Source: Dermanyssus gallinae
Lineage: Eukaryota > Arthropoda > Arachnida > Mesostigmata > Dermanyssidae
Length of the DNA: 64,000 nt
NCBI GenBank assembly: GCA_003439945.1
Contig: QVRM01002203.1
Coordinates: forward strand, 124,001-188,000
Direction of reading: 5' to 3'
Positions 56,501 to 64,000 of the stretch are shown one piece after another. The number at the start of each line of letters is the position of its first letter. The first letter of the stretch is position 1. The notes under the pieces are model-generated. The model saw only the letters and a program-made list of their open reading frames with translations, did no database searches and had not been told where the DNA came from. Made by a program: the position numbers and the translations under genes.

Positions 56501-59500
56501 TCAAATAATGTCAGTACAAAAATATGTAGCACGATTTGAAATAATTAGCATGTTTGCATGGCGTGTAGCCAGAGAATCGAACAACAATAAACCCCAGCCT
56601 CCTTCCACCAATTACTCGGTAAATAAAAACGTTTCTATTCTGTTCCTCTCAATTTCAACATTGTGGGCTTGTGGGCTTACATTGGAGCCGCACTAAATAA
56701 ATCGGCTTTTCAGTGTGTGTTACGTCTTATGGTGATTTAAGATAATAAAAGTGTAAAGAGGAAGCGCGGTGCCTAAAGTTCGGTATATCGCCAGGCTATC
56801 TTTCTTGTTCAACCGTAGGCATGTTCATGAGAATAGGATCCAAATGTTTATTGTAAAGTGACATAGTGCACATTGAAAGACATTTGTCTACTATACAACG
56901 TGTAATCGGCAAAGCAGTAATGCTATACGCCTCAACACACACTATTTCTGGCGGTGTTCCTTGATGTAAAAACGCTTCCACTATCTTTTCATGGAAGTGG
57001 TACTAGAAAGAATGGCCCAAAGCAACAAAGTATTCAAGTACGGTCGCGACGACTCTCACTTTTGAGCAGGGTAATGGGCAACATATCCGGGAGATAATAG
57101 AAGTAGATACCGTAGCAGCATCAATTCGTAACCAAATCGAATAAACAGAACGCATAGAAATAGCTGCGATGACGACAGCATTACGATCCGTGGATCAAAG
57201 AACGGCGCTTAGCTCAGAAGGCGCACACACATGTAGGGAGGGCATTCAAAGTAAGCAGCAGTAGAAAAGTAGCAGTAGAGTGCAGTCGTAGACCGGGGAA
57301 CATGACAAAACTGGATAGTGGGGGATCTTCATAATGGAGTTGGAGAAGTGTGTCCACTAGGGGGATTCAAACAGGAATGTTCTGGTCCAACAACCGGTGT
57401 AGAGCAATGAAGACTGACAGACTAACTAAGGAGTACGTAAATATTTTTGGCGTTAAGGCCGTTTACGATAATGGTGAAAAAATGACGCAAATGACACACA
57501 AACAAGGATTACACTGGAAAACATAAGAAAAAACGGGAGCGAAAGCTGTTAAAAGGAAAAAACAGTTGTTAAAAGGCTAAAACAATCAATAAACGGCAAT
57601 GCCCGGTAAAGGCTGGGCGATAGATTCGCCCTTTGCTAGTGTGATGCCGACACCAATGTAAAAAAACACGTAAAAGGATGAAGCCCTTATAGAAAATATC
57701 CGCTAACTTTGTTTGTACAGGAAGCCGTTGCAGGGGACTTGGCTCTCTGAACCGAAAGGTCTAGAAACAGAGTCGGAAACTTAAAGGGGAATAACACTTA
57801 AGAGTTGCCCCGATAAGATATTTTCGTGGACAATATCAAACTGACTCAAGTATTTTCTCGAAAGAAGTGTGGTACTAACATCATGTCTTGAAAACAGTCT
57901 TGGAAAAAGCTTCATATCGTTGTTTGGAGATTCTTAAAGAGAGTACATTATGCATCGACAGCCATTTAGGGATTGTGGGAAGACTACAGAAATGGACTCA
58001 TCCCGTTGCTTTTTTCGGTATTATTGGGAGTGGTACCTGACCAGGTTATGCAGAGGAGAACCCGAGGGTGGCCAAGTGCTCTAGCGTACGCAGATAACAT
58101 TGCTATCTTTGGTAGCAATCTTAGGGTTAAACAGGGACTGAAGAGACTAATTGCTAGTATGGGAAAGATAAGTCTTAGTATTAATTGGCAAAATACAGTA
58201 GAAGTTACCTTCTAAAGATGTTGTCAATTAGGAAGAGACGACGTTCCTCGAGCTAGACACACTTAAATAAGTTCTGTAAATTAATTAACCTATCTGGGGA
58301 TTATTATAATGTCGAATGGTAGCAGTTTTCGAAAACATATAGAAAGCAGAGTGAAAAAAGCTATTTAAGCTGCAGCAGCAATTGTGAACGCGCACATTTT
58401 GTCAATACATACCGCCCTTTGCAAGATTAACGTACAACCATTAGCAACATTTGGTATATCATTCATTTGAAAGAAATTAGGAGAGGCGTTTCCACAGTTA
58501 CTAAATAAAGTTTGGTTCTCTCCATGAAACGGATTTGGGGGCTAGCTAATTTTTGTAGGAATCGCTCGTGTATGTTCATAATTTACCTAACCCGTGTGTT
58601 AATAAAACATAATAATAAATGGAATGCCCCAAAGTGGAAAAGGCTTATTTGCTAACCCAATTTTCTACTACACATAGGGACTTCGAAAATATTTGCATCA
58701 TATCAGAAGACTGACTCCCCAGAATGTCAGCACTGCGAGCGCAAAGCTGTGGATACGGTATCCTACACTCTCTCGTTGAAACTCGCACCGGCCGAACTGG
58801 CTGGAAAATACCGACAGCCGGAGGGCGCTTTTCAAGGCATAATTAGGCGTCATGTAGGTTTAAAGCTGAAGTCTTCATTAAAAGCCGTAGGACTACGCGC
58901 TACTCCGCCAATGCAGGGCACCGTAGGACAGTGTCCTCTGAGGTCTCCACTGGTCCATCGCTGCAGTAGATGCAATTAGGGCTGGGAGCCTTTCCGATCC
59001 TGAACAGGTAGAACTGGAAGTCGCCGTAACCTGTCAGAATCTGAGTTGAGTAGAAGGTGAGTTTATAGCCCCGTCGGTCAGCCAGTCTGATATTCGGGAT
59101 TAGGGTGCGGTGACTGGCGTCTGGGACACCCTCTTGTAAGCCGTTCTATTCCTCCTGCCATAGGTCGATTGTGCGCCGACTCTTCTCGTCATTTTTGCGC
59201 TGGGGGTAGCACTATAGATGGCGGCGGCTTTCAGGTCACAGGGGACCATTCCAGCAAGAACGAGCGTACGCCGCAATAACCCTAAGAGCTCCGCACCTCT
59301 GGGCCAGACGCAAATAATGACGGAAACACTCATACTGGAACATCATATCCGAAGTTTTTAAAAACTTACATACTACAAGACAAAATGAGCCCCATCCCCC
59401 TTAGGTGCCCCCCTCCGTCTCCCCGTGGCTCCCGGGGAACACACCTGCAAGAAGTAGTAGATCCGCCCCCCTTCTGTTTGATGAGATTCGCAAGCAATTC

Positions 59501-61196
59501 CTAGTCAGACCCGGGGACGGGCCATGGCTGTTTTTTAGTGGATTGGTGCCCCACACTACCGGTCCACGCTTGCAGGGAGCTTCTCCGCTGTGGTAACCGT
59601 GTGTGCAGCCGCATGTCCAATAAGTGCTCTAAATGGGCACGAAAAGGCACAAAATAAAAAAAGCAAAAGTCGGCTCAATGAGACAGCCGGTGGGAGACAC
59701 GAACGACAAAAAGGAAAGAGTAGCGAATGTTCTCGTGTCTCATATTTATTGACGTCTACGTTAGGTAGAACAGCAACTCTGTCGGCAGACACGACTTATA
59801 GCCAAACAGACGACACACAGATGAAATGCTTACAAAAAGAAACGCACAGGTAATCTATAAAAATCAACTTGTCGATGGTTCGTGATGTACTAAACGGTGG
59901 TTTCGTGCCAGGGGGTTATACAAAATGGTCAGTAAGGGCAAGGCAACTGGGGACGACGGGGCATTACTCCAGAGTAGTTCACGCAAACAGCAACGTGTAG
60001 AGCTAAAGCTAACAGGATTTGCTAATTGGCATGGGCCTAGTGAATCAAAACCAACCACTCGAGTCCCACACTTGGTGAGGGCCTGATTAGCATTTCGCCA
60101 AAATCAAACCTGCGTAACAAAAAAAGGCAACAGACAAATGAAATGCAGCGATGAAAATAACAAAAAACCAGTCTGCGAAAATATACGTTGCTAGTTTTAT
60201 ATCCCAAGGAACTTGAAAAGACTTTCGGAGTAAATCAATGAAACAATGTTGTATTTGTAGTAGACAAGTACTCGAACGATAGCGAACAATCAAATCATAG
60301 CCTAGTGATGTGATCCACCAGAACTGAACCTGAAAATGGTAAAGTTTTTGCTATCTGGCTATTCTAGAAGCTTAGAAGCATTTTCATTGTGTAGTAAAAA
60401 ATAAAAGCATGGAAGCGTGTATCCAAGTAAATTGCACAAGTTTACTATTGTACAAATAAGTATAAATAGTTATGGATAGAATGGAGATTTATGGAAAACT
60501 AAGTATAAATAGTTATGGATAGAATAAGCGCGCATCGACAATCAGTTTGGGTACTTTCACAGAAGGGGCTGATTCGAAAAACAAATATGAAAAAACATGA
60601 TCATAATTGAGCGATCACGTGAAGAATGCATTTTTAAATCCTGAAAAGCAACAATGAGCTATAATAGCAGCAACATACCCATCATATAGTACCAACCTAC
60701 CCTTCATAGAAGTATTCGTCGACGGTGACGTGCACAAAGAGAGTTTTCTTTTGGACGTCCGAGATCGGCGTGCCATTCGAATTAAAATAGAGCATGGCAG
60801 CAAAGTTGACGGTTGTAATTTTATCTTTAAGGCTGGCGTTTGACATGCTGGGTTCAAAATGGTACGAATAAATATCCCAGTATCTTAAACCACCGTCGAA
60901 GTATCCTTTCTTTTTTCTGTGATATTCGATCCTGCGCAAATTCCAGGCGATTGAAAACGCATTATATACTGAGCGACAAATAGGTCAGTAAGAGGTAGAT
61001 ATACAAATACTCACAAAATAATAGACAAAGACTAGTGATACTGCCATATGTTGCCGTGTTACCGGAATCACCTTAAGATATTTCTACGTAACATCGAACT
61101 AAAAAAACTACAAATCACAAAGCCGAGGACAAGAGTACATAGTAATAGGACAACACAGAATCAGAATTTGTATATACAAATAGATTAAACGTTTGC

Positions 61197-61260
<64 letters not shown>

Positions 61261-64000
61261 AACTTATTTAAAATATTTTGGGTAGTATAAGGTTATATAT
61301 TGCATATATGTCTACACACTACAGGTCCTTCTTCATCACACAATCGATCACCATCATATATGGTCACATATAAGGAATAGGCAGAGTTCATCAGACACAC
61401 GAAGCTGACGTTGATTATGTGTGCATTCAATGCTGGCCTTTAAGATACCTCACACAGAGTAGTCCATTAGGTTGAGAGTTTGATTTAATAGAAGGCCAGC
61501 AAGCGAACTCAGAAGCGCTGTTGTTAACCTTTATACTTTGGCCGTCCCAGTTTGTGGCCAATCGAGAAAAAACAAGCGAGTTTTTCTATTTAAGGTCCCG
61601 CCCAAGGCGGTAACTGAAGGACCCCTAAACGCTCGTCAGATAATTCTGTCATGTTGATCCGCCTATTCAATTTTGCTAGCAAGCAATCTATCATTTTGTC
61701 GCTTTACTGTTTGCTACGAGCCAAAAAGGCTTTTTTCAGGATGAGAGGTAGCAATCATTATTTTATTCATCAAAACTTAAAGTACATTGCGCACGTATGT
61801 TCATTACTGTAATTTATTTAACGGTGGCGCTTACTTTAGGTAGTAAACGTCATATTTCTCTCTTTTAGTGGAGAGTACATTTGCATGCTGCATGTGATAC
61901 TTGGGGAAACTCTTCCCGTAAACAAATTCTGCCATGGCAGCACTACAAATCTAGTAATCATTTTTTATTTAAATTTAGCCTCTTGCTTGGCTTGTGTAAG
62001 GCCAGGTCATATAACATGTATATCGTGCAATGTAGATGAGGTTACGTTTAGGTCAAAAAGGGTCAAAGCTGTGTTCATAGACAATCTATAAAGGATTGAC
62101 AGTTTTTGCGGGCACGCTTTTCTATAGACAATCTATAAAGGATTGACAGTTTTTGCGGGCACGCTTTTCTGAGTATTTCACAGCGTTCACCATTGCTTAC
62201 CAAAAATATTGCATATAGGCACGGATTCTGGATATAGTTAGTTTAATGATGTAAACCAATAGGCCAATTTGTCGCTAGTGAGATCCCTATGTGGTCTTTT
62301 AAAGTCAGGCTCCTACCTCTGCGGAATGTCATAGCAATTGTTTTACTAGAGTTTATCTCCAAAATGTCACAATCTACAAGGCTCTGTAAAAATACACAAA
62401 ATCTCTGTTGCAAGAAAAATTAACTGCATAAGTAAGCAGACGTAAAATCTGTTTTGCTTGTCAATTCATGTTGAATCAATATTAATGTTGTATTTGTTAT
62501 AGTTCACTCAGGTTATTAAAACAATGTTTCCGCTACTTCACGATGGAACGTTAAAAAAATTACTTTTTCTTTAGGACTAACGCTCCTCTTCAGACAAGGT
62601 CGATGTTCTGACTAGTTGTAAATTACTGGGATCAGGATAGAAAGCAAAATACTTGCAGTATATTTTTGCAAATGGAAACGAGTTGCTATACTGCTATAGA
62701 AGATTCCACTGCAGGTATAACAAAAATGATGTAGCAGTTGAATGTTTATGAGCCCCCAGGGTGTTACAAAAGCACTTTTGTAAATGGCTGTGGGCTAAGA
62801 TATAAGATTGACTACATTCCGGATATGCTCATACTTCTACAACTGTCAGCACCTTTGAATTGACGGCCACGCCGGACTGCTTTACCGCGTCCATCTAATG
62901 AGAGCTCAACAAAGGAGAATCCATCATTACCGAATGATTCGCAAATACACATTAAATTTAGATAATTGGCTGCGGCCCAGGAACGTTAGCTATCGGAAGC
63001 GTTTAGTGCTGATAGGCATAATTTCACTTTCAAAACAGCAGAGCTCCGTTGCATCAATACACGCCTATTATGAACTGATAGGTTTGTATCTGAGTCCACA
63101 AAAAGACGTCCTTGGTTAAGGACACGCGCTCGCCTTTACCAGGGTCCACCGAATAAATGAAGAGGAGCTCACTAATCGACACAAAAATCTGAGTAACGCA
63201 ACTTTACGTGTAGTCTAATGTGTCGGTGCATAAACTGCTGGTGTACGCACGTTATCTCTCAAATAAGTGGTATCGGTGGTTAAGCTTAAAACTTTGTTGA
63301 TGGCGTGCACGAAGCTGAACAGCTGATCATTGCTTCGTATAAGCTCGGTATTTTGGCGTTAGCTTAGGTATTTGTAGGTCCCCATATAAAAAGCACCTCC
63401 TAGCTAAAGTCCGCAAGGTCGCTCAGAATCCAGCCAGGACTCTCCCTCGTCTCATGCTGTTGATGGTTGTACTGGACTTTGCTTGTACCCCGTGTTTCTC
63501 TTCTGTGGCTGTGAACGATCACTATATGGGCGTGCTGGTTTCTAGTTTAAGGCCATAGTAACGGATAACACATTACATAGCAAAGGGACTAACCGACGAA
63601 AAAATGCCCAGCCAGGATTAACACGACACTCGGGTAAGCCAACCCCGTGCCCTCGTGCAGTAAGGGAATCATAGACGGTCTAGGTAGGCCTTGCATGAAA
63701 CTAAGACTTAAATTTCTAGAGCTTCATCCTTTAACAACATGTATTTAAATTAGAAAAAATGTTTCATACACATTAATACACGACTAAATCTATAAACTTA
63801 AGTATAATCGCAAATGTAATATTAAATAGTGTAATTCCAAAAATGACTAACCTGTATACAAACGGTCCGAGTTCTTGCACGGCAGGTGTCTTCCCGGTTA
63901 TAAACTCTTCATAATTAGTAAGATTAAATACGTAGAGTGATTGGTAGGAATAAATCGGAAAGTCAAAGTATATTCTATCTACCGTAGAACCATCGATGAG
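49210..64000 (-). CDS. CD36-family scavenger receptor (class B), 3' seven exons
   Basis: Assembled from the minus strand: exons 64000..63852 (continues off the edge), 60931..60701, 52916..52761, 51397..51182, 51039..50832, 50382..50269, 49341..49210. All six introns are GT-AG and all phases agree, giving 401 residues and a stop. CD36 proteins are two-pass membrane receptors with a large extracellular domain that bind lipids, lipoproteins or pheromones. Family hallmarks: GKTPAVQELGPFVYR, KDKITTVNFAAM, VLSLPHFLHGDSSLYANVSG with LHPDQKRHQLYIDIHA, VRVQVNMRLIPL and FPIFWTED, then a C-terminal membrane helix. N-glycosylation sequons NLT, NAS and NVS are present. Unusual: almost no ectodomain cysteines and essentially no C-terminal tail. 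The subfamily (SNMP, emp, croquemort-like) cannot be assigned. Confidence 0.9.
50269..50382 (-). CDS. CD36-like exon vi
   Basis: 114 nt, phase 0 at both ends, acceptor TTTTTTCAG, donor GAC|GTATGT. Codes for RSGLTVDMRVRVQVNMRLIP, then LKTEQVPKIIFPIFWTED. It matches the TG-x-P/V-x5-R-x-Q-x-N and FP-x-(L/F)-W-x-E-(E/D) blocks of CD36 proteins. Confidence 0.95.
50500..50537. repeat. (TA)n microsatellite in a CD36-like intron
   Basis: AT run in the intron between exons v and vi. Confidence 0.95.
50832..51039 (-). CDS. CD36-like exon v
   Basis: 208 nt, acceptor TTTGTACAG|A, donor GCT|GTAAGC. Codes for CFSLTPTHVKGTFDGSRWKT, then YGDKFTMPVVLSLPHFLHGD, then SSLYANVSGLHPDQKRHQL and YIDIHA. The SLPHF, GL-P-x(2)-K-H and (Y/F)-I-D-I blocks are the most conserved part of the family. 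Contains the sequon NVS and the only cysteine found in the assembled ectodomain. Confidence 0.95.
51182..51397 (-). CDS. CD36-like exon iv
   Basis: 216 nt, acceptor TTGGCAG|G, donor AA|GTACGT. Codes for ILGAISIADGQLFPAFEEPP, then VKVFIPSLYKPWPLYLQKRY, then INGEPVARY and SDTGDREID. It matches the C-N-x-I-x-G-(T/A)-D-G-x-x-F-P and I-P-x-L-C-R blocks, but both cysteines expected there are missing. A second acceptor (ATTGCAG|AC at 51362) is possible but out of phase with the preferred donor. Confidence 0.8.
51588..51835 (+). repeat. Diverged direct repeat in a CD36-like intron
   Basis: 51588-51699 and 51728-51835 share GGAAA-TTTCTAGGA-TTAG, GTGGC, AGTTTG-ATGAGGCGAAG, CGACAATAAA-AGA and CGTATCTAATTTTGCTGT in the same order, with a period of about 135 bp. 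Likely an old tandem duplication. Confidence 0.85.
52761..52916 (-). CDS. CD36-like exon iii
   Basis: 156 nt. The acceptor follows a pyrimidine-rich tract (CTACTATACAG|G); the donor is AA|GTAAGT. Codes for FHDKDVELSGNKVLYTHKGK, then LAYFTERIDHTYVSVHTDTK, then RVNNMFVFNGK. It corresponds to the G-L-F-x3-N-x-T-x-D-G-x-Y-T-V-x-T-G region, though the usual DG and TG are replaced. Confidence 0.85.
53470..54295 (+). pseudogene. CR1/Jockey-like LINE remnants (endonuclease, RT, second endonuclease piece)
   Basis: Within the large intron between exons ii and iii. 53490-53565 reads GGAVGIYVRSTCSILSS, an APE endonuclease piece (G-G-V-A-I-Y-V-R). 53803-53985 reads LFKKKGERSPAANHRPISFV, then CISKVIEKLVLLRLNRQLE, then NQFGFCRGRSNDV: RT motif 1 and 2. 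Immediately after, 54080-54290 reads endonuclease C-terminal sequence (GGSSTIDLLFHNLDSKSFEVLE in parts, then KHSVRAALRLPF). Endonuclease following RT is the wrong order for one element, so two truncated copies are joined or nested. Multiple frameshifts and stops. Confidence 0.7.
54300..56070. other. Intron sequence, nothing firmly recognised
   Basis: A stretch near 54725-54790 (CTGCTTTTAGAATTGTCAGC, then CCTCAGATACTT) is weakly repeated near 55120-55175 (CTGCTTTCAGTAACAG, then CCCCGGATACTT), suggesting fragments of a common repeat. No gene. Confidence 0.45.
56075..56200 (+). pseudogene. Short CR1/Jockey-like RT fragment
   Basis: One frame reads VNVTRDLGVLMSTDLTFAAH, matching the V-x-DLGV-x-L-x(2)-DL-x-F-x-x-H segment after RT motif D in CR1/Jockey elements. 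The neighbouring sequence cannot be read as RT. Confidence 0.55.
56527..56650 (+). repeat. Dispersed repeat, copy 2 (partner at 9215-9345)
   Basis: See 9215-9345 for the shared blocks. Lies in the large CD36-like intron. Confidence 0.6.
56700..57960. other. Intron sequence, nothing recognised
   Basis: No motif or repeat structure identified. Confidence 0.45.
57973..58560 (+). pseudogene. Non-LTR RT remnant (family B, copy 2)
   Basis: Begins at motif B (NGLIPLLFSVLLGVVPDQVM, from GDGLSPLLFSVLLG), then motif C (SALAYADNIAIFGSNL, where the second Asp of YADD is Asn, about 58080-58125), motif D (LSINWQNTVEVTF) and, after a frameshift near 58215, YLGIIIMSNGSSFRKHIESR, then IKAAAAIVNA-like and LATFGISFI. 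The same order and wording is seen at 6120-6640 (GLTLSTMGSSFRPHVQERIR, AAAAIKLPTYA), so both are copies of one LINE family. Truncated at its 5' side. Confidence 0.75.
58650..58790 (+). pseudogene. C-terminal CCHC fragment of an R1-type RT (plus strand)
   Basis: One frame reads SKIFASYQKTDSPECQHCER, then KAVDTVSYTL. It matches YL-x-K-x(3)-SP-x-C-x2-C-x(6-8)-DT-x-x-HTL, with the His replaced by Tyr. It follows the family B remnant on the same strand and may or may not belong to it. Confidence 0.5.
58870..59335 (-). pseudogene. R1-type RT C-terminal remnant (minus strand)
   Basis: The minus strand reads, with frame changes, LRLAQRCGALRVIAAYAR near 59320-59270, then SRRTIDLWQEE and HRTLIPNIRLADRRGYKLTF, TQILTGYGDFQFYLFRIGK and SPNCIYCSDGPVETSEDTVL followed by RCPAL. 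It closely matches the remnant at 33860-34070 (TQILTGHGNFQSYLL, CIYCGDGPEDT), so both are the same R1-type subfamily. Confidence 0.75.
59336..59430 (+). repeat. 3' end piece of the same R1-type subfamily (plus strand)
   Basis: ACTGGAACATCATATCCGAA, then GTTTTTAAAA and ACTACAAG-CAAAATGAG match the segment at 34097-34165 downstream of the coding part of the other copy. It is inverted relative to the coding remnant just to its left, so the two pieces are separate copies or the copy is internally inverted. Confidence 0.55.
59431..60700. other. Intron sequence with a 43-bp-period duplication
   Basis: The 26 bases at 60457-60482 are repeated exactly at 60500-60525. Nothing else recognised. Confidence 0.7.
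60701..60931 (-). CDS. CD36-like exon ii
   Basis: 231 nt, acceptor TTGCGCAG|G, donor GG|GTAGGT. Codes for IEYHRKKKGYFDGGLRYWD, then YSYHFEPSMSNASLKDKITT, then VNFAAM and KKTLFVHVTVDEYFYEG. The F-x-P-x-x-S-x(5-6)-D-x-I-TT-N pattern and the T-V-x-E-x-L/Y-F-x-G end are typical of the family. Confidence 0.9.
61199..61256. repeat. (TA)n microsatellite in a CD36-like intron
   Basis: AT run of nearly 60 bp in the intron between exons i and ii. Confidence 0.95.
61257..63851. other. Intron sequence
   Basis: Apart from the tandem duplication at 62077-62170, nothing recognised. Short open frames (61885-62091, 62898-63119) have no motifs. Confidence 0.5.
62077..62170 (+). repeat. Perfect 47-bp tandem duplication
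   Basis: 62077-62123 and 62124-62170 are identical and head-to-tail. Exact identity implies recent origin, or an assembly or read artefact. Confidence 0.95.
63852..64000 (-). CDS. CD36-like exon i (5' end outside window)
   Basis: Codes for 49 residues, from VDRIYFDFPIYSYQSLYVFN to ELGPFVY plus the first two bases of an Arg codon. Contains the N-glycosylation sequon NLT and the family signature G-K-x-P-x3-E-x-GP-(F/Y)-V-(Y/F)-R. Donor is AG|GTTAGT. The initiator Met and N-terminal membrane helix must lie to the right of the window. Confidence 0.9.

Overview
The window looks like arthropod nuclear DNA. It has intron-split coding sequence, animal-type transposons (mariner, Tc1-like, DUF4817-like, R1-, CR1- and R2-type non-LTR retroelements), long (TA)n microsatellites and low coding density. 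I cannot place it below Arthropoda. Nothing suggests bacterial, viral or organellar DNA. Most of the first 47 kb is layered transposon debris; the last 15 kb is one host gene on the minus strand.

Region by region. 0-13 kb: decayed non-LTR reverse transcriptases (plus at 0.25-1.1, minus at 1.5-3.3, plus at 5.4-7.0 and 11.8-12.8 kb) and two decayed DNA-transposon transposases on the minus strand (Tc1-like at 4.2-4.7, DUF4817/DDE-like at 7.8-8.5). 13-19.5 kb: purine-rich unannotated DNA, two adjacent perfect hairpins (14.66-14.83), an R1-type RT remnant (15.4-16.5), a possible serine-protease-like exon (17.4-17.6) and a LINE remnant (18.2-19.4). 19.9-26.5 kb: a composite block. Two copies of a long-armed fold-back element with CAGGG ends (20053-20908 and 25302-26358) flank a gag-like ORF1 plus an ORF2 whose RT is followed by a zinc motif and a PD-(D/E)XK-like endonuclease; the block is bracketed by an inverted outer repeat. 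27-34.5 kb: a gag-like fragment, large empty stretches and another R1-type remnant.

35.08-41.04 kb holds a nearly intact, apparently recent R1-clade retrotransposon with a perfect 15-bp target duplication and a poly(A) tail. Its 5' UTR carries a tRNA-like B box followed by 14 T. ORF1 has three CCHC knuckles. The spacer between the ORFs contains a tandemly duplicated module of 164-nt period. ORF2 (endonuclease, RT, C-terminal CCHC) has no AUG before the endonuclease and is broken once, in an A run. 42.34-43.72 kb is a nearly perfect 1.39-kb palindrome centred on (TA)n. A CR1-like RT remnant (43.9-44.7, minus) and a complete mariner element (47297-48618, TA duplication, DD34D transposase with one late frameshift) follow.

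49.2 to beyond 64 kb is a CD36-family (scavenger receptor class B) gene on the minus strand. I assembled seven exons from raw sequence. Every intron is GT-AG and every junction is in phase; they give 401 residues ending in a C-terminal membrane helix and a stop codon. The N-terminal exon(s) lie beyond the right edge. The introns hold RT remnants of the families seen further left, microsatellites and small tandem duplications.
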